A stretch of 64,000 nt of DNA, taken from assembly GCA_043785105.1 (NCBI GenBank), contig JAYVXO010000216.1, forward strand, positions 1-64,000, written 5' to 3'. This DNA is from Fimbriiglobus sp043785105. Its GTDB lineage: Bacteria; Planctomycetota; Planctomycetia; Gemmatales; Gemmataceae. Below are positions 1 to 8,548 of the stretch, in pieces. The notes beneath the pieces are model-generated. The model saw only the letters and a program-made list of their open reading frames with translations, was not told the DNA's origin and made no database searches. The first letter of the stretch is position 1. Every line of letters starts with the position of its first letter. The position numbers and the translations under genes are program-made.

Positions 1-152
1 TGGAAAGGGATCTTACCCTGAAGGGGTTGCATCATTCGCTGCGAAGAACGATGCAACCCCTCCGGGGTACGGCAGGGGTGGTGTCGAGAACCCAGGGTGC
101 GCGACGAAACGCCGCGACCCTGGGCTATTACATGTAACCCCTTCGGGGTAGT
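1..152. repeat. Composite nested-palindrome repeat, type A
   Basis: This 5' non-coding stretch holds three palindromic modules. A hairpin has arms at 23-33 and 50-60 (GGGGTTGCATC and its complement). A central inverted repeat at 91-124 opens with CCCAGGGTGCGCGA and closes with CGCGACCCTGGG. A short palindrome lies near 136-150 (ACCCCTTCGGGGT). The same order, central palindrome then CTATT then outer palindrome, recurs at 42096-42190, which marks it as a copy of a dispersed element. No ORF is apparent. Its function is unknown; structured RNA or a REP-like element are possible. Confidence 0.7.
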
Positions 153-233
153 CCGAAAGCGCAACGTCAAAACTGGCGCGTCGGGCTAACAAGTAACTGC
201 TTAAATCCTACAAGCATTCGAGTCACTCAAATC

Positions 234-1127
234 ATGCCCACCTTTCCGGATCGCTTGGCGGATGCAGTTCGGCGTAACGGGCCGCTTTGTGTTGGGATCG
301 ACCCGCGCTGGGAATCGTTGCCGTCCGCCATCATTAACCGTCATTCGGATACAGGCTTCACAGGGATTGCGGCGGCGTTTGAAGCGTTTTCGCTTCGGGT
401 GCTGGAACTGGTTCGACCCTATTGCGGAGTCATTAAACCCCAATCGGCGTTCTTTGAACTCGCTGGACCTGACGGGATGTTTGCGATGACGCGCGTGTTG
501 CAATGTGCGAAGCAGATGGGGTACGTGACCATTCTGGATGCCAAACGTGGTGACATCGCCAGCACCGCGACGGCCTACGCGGACGCGGCCTTTGGGGGGA
601 TGATTACACCACGTGGGCCGATTCCCATTTGGGACGCCGATTCACTCACCGTGAACCCGTATCTGGGTGCCGACGCGATCGAACCGTTCGTCACAGCTGC
701 CGTCACAGCCAATCGCGGTCTATTCGTCCTGGTCCGCACGAGCAATCCGGGCGGTGGACTGTTTCAAAATCTGGTCTGCGATGGGCGACCACTGTACCGT
801 CACGTCGCGGAAGCCGTGCGAACGTGGAATGAATCGACTGTCGGTGATTGTGGTCTCGGTGCAGTGGGTGCCGTGGTTGGCGCGACTCACCCACGGGAGC
901 TAGCCGAGTTGCGCACGGCGCTCCCGAACGTCTGGTTCCTGGTGCCAGGTTACGGCGCCCAAGGTGGCACCGCTGCCGATGTGAAACCGGCATTTCGTAC
1001 CGATGGCTTAGGAGCGATTGTCAACAGTAGCCGTGGCATCACGTTTCCGTTTCACCACGACGATCCGCATTGGGAAGCGAAAATCATCGCTGCTGCCAAA
1101 CAGGCAAACTCCGAACTCCAAAACTAA
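234..1127 (+). CDS. pyrF: Orotidine 5'-phosphate decarboxylase
   Basis: Cytosolic enzyme of the last step of UMP synthesis: it decarboxylates orotidine monophosphate to UMP. The 297-residue length and the layout match the longer PyrF subfamily 2 rather than the roughly 230-residue E. coli type. The catalytic Asp/Lys network is visible as DAKRGDIAS, with Asp102, Lys104 and Asp107. VNPYLGADAIEPF and RTSNPGG are the following phosphate- and base-contact motifs. The ATG at 234 begins the conserved N-terminus, in which GIDPRW soon follows. The gene stands alone; its pathway partner pyrE lies about 60 kb away at 61398-61943. It converges on the kinase gene downstream and is separated from it by a long hairpin. 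Confidence 0.95.
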   Translation: MPTFPDRLADAVRRNGPLCVGIDPRWESLPSAIINRHSDTGFTGIAAAFEAFSLRVLELVRPYCGVIKPQSAFFELAGPDGMFAMTRVLQCAKQMGYVTILDAKRGDIASTATAYADAAFGGMITPRGPIPIWDADSLTVNPYLGADAIEPFVTAAVTANRGLFVLVRTSNPGGGLFQNLVCDGRPLYRHVAEAVRTWNESTVGDCGLGAVGAVVGATHPRELAELRTALPNVWFLVPGYGAQGGTAADVKPAFRTDGLGAIVNSSRGITFPFHHDDPHWEAKIIAAAKQANSELQN

Positions 1128-1208
1128 CCACGAATCATACGAATCGGACGAATAAATCCTGAAGCCCTCTACTCCAGTTCTTATTCGTCCGATTCGTGTG
1201 ATTCGTGG
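1128..1208. terminator. Long snap-back hairpin between convergent genes
   Basis: The arms at 1128-1155 and 1181-1208 are 28 nt each and complementary except for one G-T position; the loop is 25 nt. Each arm is built from quasi-repeats of an ACGAATC-like unit. It starts directly after the pyrF stop and ends 6 nt before the stop of the opposing kinase gene, so a bidirectional terminator role is plausible. It belongs to an architectural class also seen at 9646, 25161 and 37440. Confidence 0.75.
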
Positions 1209-1214
1209 TGAAAA

Positions 1215-3518
1215 TCAATCCGTGGCTTCGCGGAAAATCCGCTCGAACTGGCCAGCAATACTGCGGAAGACTTCGATCAGACCTGGGTCAAAGTGGCCGG
1301 GGGAGCGTTCTAGCATTTGTTCGCAAGCGGCTTGATGGGAAAACGCAGGTTTGTAAACGCGCCGGGACCGCAACGCATCGTAAACATCGCCGATTGCAAC
1401 AAGCCGTGCCGACAGTGGAATGGATTCACCCGATAGCCGATCCGGGTAGCCGGTGCCGTCCCAGCGTTCGTGGTGATGGCGGGCGATTTCGATTGCGGTG
1501 TGAAAGAACCCGGTGGCGAACGGGTACTGTGCCGAAACCTCTGCGAGTGTGTCCAACCCAATTGTGGTGTGGGCTTGCATCAGCACTTTTTCTTCAAACG
1601 TCAACTGCCCCGGTTTGTTCAACACGTGGTCCGGGACCGCGACTTTCCCGATGTCATGCAACGGTGCCGCAGTTTCGATCGACTGGACGTAGACCGGATC
1701 GAAGCGCCCGCGAAAGGCCGGAACACTTGACGCCGCTTCGGCCAACACCCGGCAATAGCGTTGGAGCCGCAACAAGTGCGGACCCGTTTCGGTCGAACGT
1801 TGTTCGACCAGTTTCGCCATCGCCAGCACCATCGCCCCCCGAGCATGAATCAGTTCGCTATCCCGCAAGTTCAACGCTCGCTCCAGGTCCGCGTTCGACG
1901 ACGCCAGTTGCTTACTGAGTAAGTCCGAGCGGTCTTGGGCGTCCTTGAGCCGTAACGCCGATTTGACCCGTGCCCGGAGTTGCACGACGCTGAACGGCTT
2001 CGTGAGGTAATCATCGGCCCCGGATGCCAGCAGTCGGGACAGATCATCCCCCGAACTTCGCCCGGACAGCATAATCACTTTCAGGTGCGGCGCAGGTGGG
2101 GATTGCCGAATCTTGCGTAACACGTGTTCGCCGTTCAACCCCGGTAAATCCATGTCTAACAAGACCAAATCAAACGGCGTCACCAAGGCGCGAGTCACCG
2201 CGTCAGGTCCGGTTTCCACTTCTTCGCACGTCATGGGTTCTTGTTGCAAGGCGAGTCGGCAGACGCGGCGAACGGGTTCTTCGTCATCAACGATCAACAC
2301 CCGGTAGGTGCGGGCGTGCTTGTCCGAATGCCCGGCGGGGATCGGGAGTTGGGCAACGGCTGCGCTGGCGGGGAAACGATTGGAAAGCGGGCCGCTCAAA
2401 TCCAGTTTGGGAATGCCTTGACCGGGGGTGAACGACTTGGGCGCCGTCTGGGTCCACCCGAGGTACGGGGAGAGTTCCCGCATCACATCGGCAGCGGATT
2501 TGGTTCGGCGGTCGAGTTTCAACGCCATCATGTGACTAAGAACCGCATCCAGACCTTTCGGGATGTCCGTTCGGAAGTCGGCAAGCGACGGCGGCTTGCT
2601 CGCCGTCATCGCACCACTCGGCGGGACGAACGGGTCTTGCCCGGTTAACGCGAAATACAGCGTGGCCCCGAGGCCGAAAATGTCCGCCCGGTCATCGACA
2701 TCGCGCGGGTTCAGGGCCTGCTCCGGTGCCATGTACCCGATCGTGCCGAGTCTGGCACCCTCTTGCGTGAGGCGGTCGTCGGGCGTCGGCAACCGGGCAA
2801 TGCCGAAGTCGAGCAGTTTCGCTTGGCCGTCCGGGGTGACGATGATGTTCGAGGGCTTGATGTCCCGGTGAATGAGTCCGTTGCGATGCGATTCGGTCAG
2901 GGCGTCGGCAATTTGGTGGGCGAGTTGGCAGGCACGAGGAACGGAAAGCGGTCCTTCTTGCGTGACCAGATCATCCAGGTTCCGACCGGGGACGTATTCC
3001 ATCACGAGGTACGGGACCGCTTGCCCGTCGGGTCCGGCATGGGGTTCTTCCCCCGCGTCGATGGCGGTCACGATATTCGGATGGCGCAATGTCGCAACGG
3101 CGCGAATCTCGAGGAAGAATCGCTCAATGCTGCGGCGGTTTTTGACCCCATCGACGAACAGGGCTTTAATCGCCGCCGGTGTTCGCAGCTTCTGGTGTTC
3201 AACCCGGAACACGACCCCCATTCCACCGGAGCCGATTTTTTCCAGGACGCGGAAGTTCCCCAGGATCAACCCGTTCACGACCCCCGCCCGGACACGCCCT
3301 GCTTGATACGGTGTCAGCAGCCGACGTGCAATGAGTGCTTCCGATAACTGACTCAACTCACGACAGGCCGTGATCGACTCTCGATCCGCGACCGAGAGCG
3401 CGTCCCAGGCGTCGTTGGGGATCACGCCCGTGGTGACGAGTCTCCGAAGGATGGCAACGGTGAGATTCGGGCCAGGGGTGGACGTCAGATCCGGCAAAAT
3501 GTGTGGCACCGTCGTCAT
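1215..3518 (-). CDS. Ser/Thr kinase - response regulator receiver - HD-GYP fusion protein
   Basis: Three signalling domains occur in one chain of about 767 residues. A Hanks-type kinase (about 85-345) shows the glycine loop GSGGMG, HRDIKPSN, DFG and GTIGYMAPEQ, so it looks active. A receiver domain (about 410-525) shows the acidic pair VDDEE, the phosphoacceptor Asp in LLDMDLPG and the Lys in TKPF. An HD-GYP domain (about 560-750) shows LHDIGK and HHERWDGTGYP, the intact signature of cyclic-di-GMP phosphodiesterases. No membrane segment is seen, so it should be cytosolic. The frame stays open to a TTG at 3560 and has an ATG at 3530; I prefer the ATG at 3518, but none has an ideal ribosome site. 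It probably links Ser/Thr phosphorylation to cyclic-dinucleotide turnover; this role is inference. Confidence 0.9.
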   Translation of the reverse strand: MTTVPHILPDLTSTPGPNLTVAILRRLVTTGVIPNDAWDALSVADRESITACRELSQLSEALIARRLLTPYQAGRVRAGVVNGLILGNFRVLEKIGSGGMGVVFRVEHQKLRTPAAIKALFVDGVKNRRSIERFFLEIRAVATLRHPNIVTAIDAGEEPHAGPDGQAVPYLVMEYVPGRNLDDLVTQEGPLSVPRACQLAHQIADALTESHRNGLIHRDIKPSNIIVTPDGQAKLLDFGIARLPTPDDRLTQEGARLGTIGYMAPEQALNPRDVDDRADIFGLGATLYFALTGQDPFVPPSGAMTASKPPSLADFRTDIPKGLDAVLSHMMALKLDRRTKSAADVMRELSPYLGWTQTAPKSFTPGQGIPKLDLSGPLSNRFPASAAVAQLPIPAGHSDKHARTYRVLIVDDEEPVRRVCRLALQQEPMTCEEVETGPDAVTRALVTPFDLVLLDMDLPGLNGEHVLRKIRQSPPAPHLKVIMLSGRSSGDDLSRLLASGADDYLTKPFSVVQLRARVKSALRLKDAQDRSDLLSKQLASSNADLERALNLRDSELIHARGAMVLAMAKLVEQRSTETGPHLLRLQRYCRVLAEAASSVPAFRGRFDPVYVQSIETAAPLHDIGKVAVPDHVLNKPGQLTFEEKVLMQAHTTIGLDTLAEVSAQYPFATGFFHTAIEIARHHHERWDGTGYPDRLSGESIPLSARLVAIGDVYDALRSRRVYKPAFSHQAACEQMLERSPGHFDPGLIEVFRSIAGQFERIFREATD

Positions 3519-3737
3519 AGACCAATCCATTTCCTGTGACCGGCCTGGACTCTCGTTCAAGTTAAAGGGTCAAGTTGAACGAGTCGCGTGCTTTAACTTA
3601 CATCACACGACGCCCGACACGGCAGGAACTTAGTGAAAGTTTGAGATTGGATTTGTTCCCAAGCCGTAATTCCCAGTGAGACATGAAAATTCTGTCTGCC
3701 AGCAACGTACTGTTAACCCTTAGTTACGTTTGCTCGA

Positions 3738-4427
3738 TTAGCGGATGTTCTGCTGTTCTAACCAGTTCTGAACCCACGTTCGGTTATCCAGCGTGAGCTT
3801 CACGTCAACGGGTAGGCTGCCTGTGTAATCCAGTTGGTTTGAGAAGTCACCTTGGTCGAACGCGCGGGCCATTGCCACTTGAAGATCCACAACCGTATCG
3901 CGGTCGTCGGCTGCCAGGGGGAGTTTGAATTTCGGCAACCGCTTCTGAATGGTGGCGGTGTAAATTTCAAACCGATCGGGTGTCACGCTCCGGGTGACCG
4001 TTGTGGCGTAGTCGTACTCGGGCAGTCCATCACGGGAAAAATCGAGCGTGGCTTTCCCTTGCGTGATGAGGTCAATTTCCACAACCCCGGCCCGTTGTTG
4101 AAACGCTTGCTGCCGCGTAGCCAGATACTCGGTTCGTCCGCTTGGGGTCATTTTGTTCCCGAGACTGACCACATCAACCAGGGTCACAAGCCGATTGTCT
4201 GTGCGTGCCCGAATCTCGATGAACTCTTCGCTGTGTTGTTCACGGATCATGGACGTGAAGAGCGGCATTTCCGAAACGTACTGCCGAACACTGATCCTGG
4301 CTCGATACTTGTCCACGAGTCCGGGCAACAGCAGTTGATACAACGCCGCAACCATTTGGTGATGGAACGCGGACCACAGTTTGGGATCTTCCAGAAACGG
4401 GTCCATCCCAGGGAAAGGGCTGGGCAT
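3738..4427 (-). CDS. DUF4058 family protein
   Basis: A protein of about 229 residues opening with MPSPFPGMDPFLEDP, the hallmark N-terminus of DUF4058, a family of unknown function abundant in planctomycetes and cyanobacteria. A later Ile-Arg-rich segment (FIEIRARTDNRLVTLVDVVS) resembles the family's predicted nuclease-like core. The frame is open up to 4454, but the ATG at 4427 has GGAGG 9 nt upstream and gives the family start, so it is chosen. It lies head-to-tail downstream of purine nucleoside phosphorylase on the minus strand, with a gap of about 125 nt. No function is assigned. Confidence 0.88.
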   Translation of the reverse strand: MPSPFPGMDPFLEDPKLWSAFHHQMVAALYQLLLPGLVDKYRARISVRQYVSEMPLFTSMIREQHSEEFIEIRARTDNRLVTLVDVVSLGNKMTPSGRTEYLATRQQAFQQRAGVVEIDLITQGKATLDFSRDGLPEYDYATTVTRSVTPDRFEIYTATIQKRLPKFKLPLAADDRDTVVDLQVAMARAFDQGDFSNQLDYTGSLPVDVKLTLDNRTWVQNWLEQQNIR

Positions 4428-4553
4428 CGGATTGCGCCTCCGTGGTGAAATCACCCCACGCCCCTGCGTGAGACCTTCGGTGTTGAATCAATCGGTTGAT
4501 CTGATTGTACCGTGTTGACCTACGCTGTGTGAAGGGGTGAGATTCCCGGATCA

Positions 4554-5375
4554 TCACAGTTCCGCGATGATGCCGCGTACCAGTGCCCGGAGTTTGGGTT
4601 CGGTCGTGTTGGCGGTATGAATGATTTCCGCAAGGCTGACGGGTTGCAGCGAATCGGCCAAACACATATCCGTGATGACGGATAGCCCCAGGCTACGCAT
4701 CCCGGAATGCACGGCAACGATCACTTCCGGCACCGTGGACATACCCACAACATCCGCACCGATCGTGCGCAAGAACCGATACTCCGCCCGCGTTTCCAAG
4801 TTCGGTCCACTCACTGCAACATACACTCCCTGTTGAACCGGGATCTTTTGGTTGAGTGCCACGGTCTTCGCCAGCCTCAACAACTCGCGGTCGTAGGCAA
4901 AACACATATCCGGGAAGCGTTCGCCAAGTCGGGTGTCGTTCGGGCCGATCAACGGGTTGTCGCCGAGCAAATTGATGTGGTCTTCGATCAGCATAATATC
5001 GCCCGCGCTGTATTGCGGGTTCATGCCGCCACAAGCGTTGCTGGCAATCAGAATCTCGCAACCCAACGCCTTCATCACACGAACCGGGAAGGTGATGTCT
5101 TGCAGTGAATAGCCTTCGTAGCTATGGAATCGCCCTTCCATCGCCATTACCGTCTGACCGCCCAATTGCCCGCACACCAGTTGCCCTTTGTGCGACGGCG
5201 CCGTCGAATGCAAGAAGTGCGGAATGCTTTCGTAGGGGAACTTCGCCTCCGCCGTGATGTCGTCCGCAAGTTTTCCAAGCCCCGTCCCGAGGATAATCCC
5301 GACCTTGGGAACGCCGCTCCAAGTCTTGCGGATCGCGGCAGAGGCTTCTTGGATTCGGTCAAAGAGTTCGGGCAT
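4554..5375 (-). CDS. punA: Purine nucleoside phosphorylase (trimeric, type I)
   Basis: A 273-residue enzyme of purine salvage that cleaves purine (deoxy)nucleosides with phosphate. The trimeric PNP family is clear from GTGLG (phosphate loop), MEGRFHSYEGY, SNACGGMNP, SGPNLETRAE and GMSTVPEVIVA. The purine-contacting Glu (Glu201 in human PNP) is present in NLETRAE. The residue matching human Asn243 appears to be Asp, in VITDMCLAD, which could alter base preference. The frame is open upstream to 5567, but the ATG at 5375 begins the family-typical MPELFDRI; the extension is not conserved-looking. It is divergent from the LRR gene starting at 5460, so the 84-bp gap probably carries both promoters. 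Confidence 0.92.
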   Translation of the reverse strand: MPELFDRIQEASAAIRKTWSGVPKVGIILGTGLGKLADDITAEAKFPYESIPHFLHSTAPSHKGQLVCGQLGGQTVMAMEGRFHSYEGYSLQDITFPVRVMKALGCEILIASNACGGMNPQYSAGDIMLIEDHINLLGDNPLIGPNDTRLGERFPDMCFAYDRELLRLAKTVALNQKIPVQQGVYVAVSGPNLETRAEYRFLRTIGADVVGMSTVPEVIVAVHSGMRSLGLSVITDMCLADSLQPVSLAEIIHTANTTEPKLRALVRGIIAEL

Positions 5376-5459
5376 AGCAGAGTCCGTTGACGAAGCACGG
5401 GAATCAGGCGTATCGTGAGCAAAGTCCCAATCGAGTCCTTGTGAATGCAGGATTAGTCT

Positions 5460-6038
5460 ATGTTCGGTCGATCGGATGCAAAGCGTTTTCCCCGTCGGTT
5501 GAAGACGCCACTTCCCCCCGAAGCGTTTCGTCGGATGGCGTGGAACCCGTCGTCCTGCGCGCCGCACCCGTCGGAATTATTGTTTCCGGACAAGATTCTT
5601 CTGAGCGGATTGGATGTCCAAGATCACGCCTACGAAGATGGCCTTCTGATCGGTGTCTCCGTCAGCGGGCGGGCGTTCATTAGCCGGGGTGACGAGCTAT
5701 TTCGCCTGGGTCCGCTACGGGAAGTGCGGCTCGTGGCGGTGCAACCGTTCATGGCGAAATTGGCTCAATCGCCGCATTTGCTGAAGCTTCGCAAACTCAA
5801 CCTTGACGGCAACCAGATCGGTCTGAACGGCTTGCGGGAACTTTTGGCATCACCGTATTTGCAGCAATTGGAATCACTCAACTTGTCGCGGAATGGCCTT
5901 GGAGATGACGCGATCGTGCTATTGGCGAATACTTCGTCATTGTCCAGCCTTCGGCAACTCGACCTCTCCGCGAACCACTTGACCGCGACCAATGATTCCT
6001 GGCAAATGTTGCGGGAACGCTTCGGCGCTGTATCGTGA
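5460..6038 (+). CDS. Leucine-rich repeat protein, probably N-terminally truncated
   Basis: 192 residues. The C-terminal two thirds carry ribonuclease-inhibitor-like leucine-rich repeats (LRKLNLDGNQIGLNGLREL, LESLNLSRNGLGDDAI, LRQLDLSANHL). Ahead of them lies the spacer (FRLGPLREVRL) that in Gemmata-type proteins normally follows a TIGR02996 companion domain. That companion domain is missing, and the first 60 residues look unstructured, so this may be a remnant of a longer protein or a short member. The ATG at 5460 is the first available start. LRRs mediate protein binding; no partner is suggested by the context. Confidence 0.65.
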   Translation: MFGRSDAKRFPRRLKTPLPPEAFRRMAWNPSSCAPHPSELLFPDKILLSGLDVQDHAYEDGLLIGVSVSGRAFISRGDELFRLGPLREVRLVAVQPFMAKLAQSPHLLKLRKLNLDGNQIGLNGLRELLASPYLQQLESLNLSRNGLGDDAIVLLANTSSLSSLRQLDLSANHLTATNDSWQMLRERFGAVS

Positions 6039-6124
6039 CCGTTTAGCAGTTGCGGTAGACACGCGGCTGAGAACTCGCACAATACGCCACCCGTTGAACA
6101 CCCCCCACGCACTGAGTCGTCGTC

Positions 6125-7120
6125 ATGGCCGTGAACCTCCCGCCGCAATACCACGATGCGGAAGCGCGTTACAAGAAGGCTCGCACGCCTGAAGAAAAGC
6201 TCGTCGCACTGCGGGAAATGTGGGTGATTCTGCCGAAGCACAAAGCCAGCGAGAAAGTGCAGGCGGAACTCAAGACCAAAATTAGTGAACTCTCCGACAC
6301 GATCGAGCAGGAGAAGTCTGGGCCGAAGAAAGTGGCCCACGGCGTTTACAAAATCCCGAAGCAAGGTGCTGGGCAAGTCGTGTTCCTCGGCCCGCCGAAC
6401 GCGGGGAAATCGTTGCTGCTGTCCAAGCTCACGAAGGCAACCCCGGCGGTCGCACCCTACCCGTTTACCACCCGCGAACCGGCACCGGGGATGATGGATT
6501 ACGAAGACGTTCGCGTTCAACTCGTCGATCTGCCGCCGATCACCTCGGACCACTACGAACACTTCATCACCGACATCACCCGTGCTGCGGACGCAGCAGT
6601 TTTGTTTCTCGATCTCGCCGACGATGACGGGGCCGCTGCGACGCAAATGGTGCTGGATCGGTTGAAGTTGGCCAAGCGTGAACTCGTGAATCAAGTGAAT
6701 CCTGTCGATGATGACCCGACAACGTATTCCATGCCGACGCTCTTGGTTGCCAATAAGTGCGACGACGAGGCTGCTGATATTCGCCTCGAAATTGCGAAAG
6801 AGACTTTCGCGGACCGTTACCCGTTCTTGCTCGTCTCCGCCGAGAGTGGCACCGGCTTGGTCGAGTTACGCCAAGCCATCTACGACCGGCTCGGCGTGAT
6901 GCGGATTTACACGAAACTGCCCGGCAAACCGCCGCAAATGGACAGCCCGTTCACGTGCCCCATCGGCGCTTCGATTCAAGAATTCGCACCGCGTGTTCAC
7001 AACGACTTTGAAGACGGATTGAAGTCCGCACGGGTCTGGGGCAGTGGTGCGTTCGACGGACAAACGGTTGGCCGCGATCATATCTTGCAGGATAAAGACG
7101 TGGTTGAGTTGCATCTGTAG
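6125..7120 (+). CDS. TGS domain GTPase of the Obg/DRG type
   Basis: 331 residues. An N-terminal helical segment (1-70) precedes a G domain with P-loop GPPNAGKS (89-96), the switch Thr in YPFTTREP, a Walker B region LVDLPP, NKCD for guanine recognition and SAESG as G5. The last 70 residues match a TGS domain (RIYTKLPGKPP...GAFDGQTVGRDHILQDKDVVELHL). The usual Gly after the Walker B Asp-x-Pro is Pro here (DLPP), as in some DRG relatives. Related proteins act on ribosomes or translation factors; a role in translation is inferred. It is followed by ricT in the same direction after 76 nt. Confidence 0.9.
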   Translation: MAVNLPPQYHDAEARYKKARTPEEKLVALREMWVILPKHKASEKVQAELKTKISELSDTIEQEKSGPKKVAHGVYKIPKQGAGQVVFLGPPNAGKSLLLSKLTKATPAVAPYPFTTREPAPGMMDYEDVRVQLVDLPPITSDHYEHFITDITRAADAAVLFLDLADDDGAAATQMVLDRLKLAKRELVNQVNPVDDDPTTYSMPTLLVANKCDDEAADIRLEIAKETFADRYPFLLVSAESGTGLVELRQAIYDRLGVMRIYTKLPGKPPQMDSPFTCPIGASIQEFAPRVHNDFEDGLKSARVWGSGAFDGQTVGRDHILQDKDVVELHL

Positions 7121-7196
7121 GCCGTTCTGCACAAGATAGCGACGAGTGCTGGCCTCTTCCCCGCACTCAGACCTGACCTCGATTGTAAAACGCACC

Positions 7197-8042
7197 ATGA
7201 TCGCACAGCCGGATATTGGGTCCACAACGCCGAAAACAGGTGCCAAATACCTCGTTCGCCACGGCGTGATGCGGTTCATCGGGGTGTTCACGGCGGACCT
7301 CGACTTCGTGTTTCGTCGGCAGGAAACGGTGATTATCCGCAGTGATCGCGGATTAGAAGCCGGCGAATTGCTTTGCCCCGCGACCCCGCAAGCCGTCGCT
7401 GCAATCCCGGAGCCGACCAGCGGGCAACTGGTCCGGTGTGCGAATGCCGAAGACCGCAAACGGATTGCTGACATCGTGGACATCCAGAAACGCGAGTACA
7501 CGACGGGCCGCGAACTGATCGTTCAGCACAAGTTGGCGATGCAGATCGTGGACGTGGAACATTTGTTCGGCGGCGAACGGGTTGTGTTCTATTTTCTCTC
7601 GGATAGCCGCGTGGACTTCCGGGAACTGGTCAAGAGCATGGCCCGCGAATTCCATGCGCGAATCGAACTGCGGCAAATCGGCGTGCGCGATGAAGCCAAG
7701 TTGCTCGCGGACTACGGCGATTGCGGGAAGCCGGTCTGCTGTAACACCCACATGGTGGTGATGCCGCCCGTGAGTATGCGGATGGCGAAGCTGCAAAAAT
7801 CGACGCTCGACCCCACGAAAATCTCGGGGCGGTGCGGGCGGCTCAAGTGTTGCTTGCGGTTCGAGCAGGATGTCTACGAAGAATTCCAAGCGATCCTACC
7901 GCCCGTCGGGTCGCGGGTCGTGACCAGCAAGGGGCAAGGTCGAGTTCTGGCCCAGGAAGTTCTCGCCCGCCGACTGTTGATCGAGTTTGAAGACGGTCGC
8001 CGCTTGCCGGTGACCGTGGATGAAGTGTTGTCCCGGTTGTGA
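7197..8042 (+). CDS. ricT: PSP1 domain protein, RicT/YaaT-like
   Basis: 282 residues with the PSP1 C-terminal fold. The Cys-rich stretch of RicT/YaaT proteins is visible as DYGDCGKPVCCNTH and SGRCGRLKCCLRFE. In Bacillus, RicT with RicA and RicF carries Fe-S clusters and assists RNase Y-dependent mRNA maturation; by family analogy this is a regulator of RNA processing, not a sporulation protein. ORF extension to a GTG at 7146 is possible, but the ATG at 7197 gives a normal N-terminus. No ricA or ricF homologue is seen nearby. Confidence 0.85.
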   Translation: MIAQPDIGSTTPKTGAKYLVRHGVMRFIGVFTADLDFVFRRQETVIIRSDRGLEAGELLCPATPQAVAAIPEPTSGQLVRCANAEDRKRIADIVDIQKREYTTGRELIVQHKLAMQIVDVEHLFGGERVVFYFLSDSRVDFRELVKSMAREFHARIELRQIGVRDEAKLLADYGDCGKPVCCNTHMVVMPPVSMRMAKLQKSTLDPTKISGRCGRLKCCLRFEQDVYEEFQAILPPVGSRVVTSKGQGRVLAQEVLARRLLIEFEDGRRLPVTVDEVLSRL

Positions 8043-8137
8043 GCGAAGGCGGTTCGGTGTTGGGGTTGTGTGAAAAACTCTCGCCGCACAACCGATCACC
8101 TGATCGCCGTCACCCTCACGACTAATCAGGAGTGCCC

Positions 8138-8548
8138 GTGGACCCTAAGCTTCTCGAATTGATCCGTGAAGATTCCCGGTATGCCTATGAGGCATACGAT
8201 TTTGTCTGCGACTGCGTCGGGTTCACCCAGGAACAACTTGGTCGTGCCCCGCAAGAAGAGGACGACCCCGAAGCGGACTATCATATATCGGGCGCTGAAC
8301 TGGTCCGTGGCGGCTGCGAACTGGCGGTACTCGAATTCGGCATGATGGCGCCGATCGTCTTCAAGCAGTGGGGCATCCGCAAAACAGACGACTTCGGTGC
8401 GATCGTGTTCAACCTCATCAAAGCCGAACGGCTGAGCAAATCGGACCGCGATGAGCCGGATGATTTTCACGAACTGTTCGATCTCGACCAAGTCCTGACG
8501 GATGAGTTTGAACTCACAATAGGCGAGCCACGGAAAGGGCACCGATGA
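8138..8548 (+). CDS. Minf_1886 (TIGR04138) family protein
   Basis: A 136-residue acidic cytosolic protein resembling the family restricted to Verrucomicrobia and Planctomycetes (IREDSRYAYEAYDFVCD, HISGAELVRG, FGAIVFNLI are typical). Function is unknown. Two in-frame GTG codons compete: AGGAG lies 5 nt before the one at 8138 but overlaps the one at 8132, so 8138 is chosen. Its stop overlaps the next gene's start (ATGA), which indicates translational coupling. Confidence 0.82.
   Translation: MDPKLLELIREDSRYAYEAYDFVCDCVGFTQEQLGRAPQEEDDPEADYHISGAELVRGGCELAVLEFGMMAPIVFKQWGIRKTDDFGAIVFNLIKAERLSKSDRDEPDDFHELFDLDQVLTDEFELTIGEPRKGHR

Noticed and set aside
5376..5567. 64-residue N-terminal extension of purine nucleoside phosphorylase
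   Set aside because: It overlaps the divergent LRR gene and its promoter region and does not resemble any PNP start.
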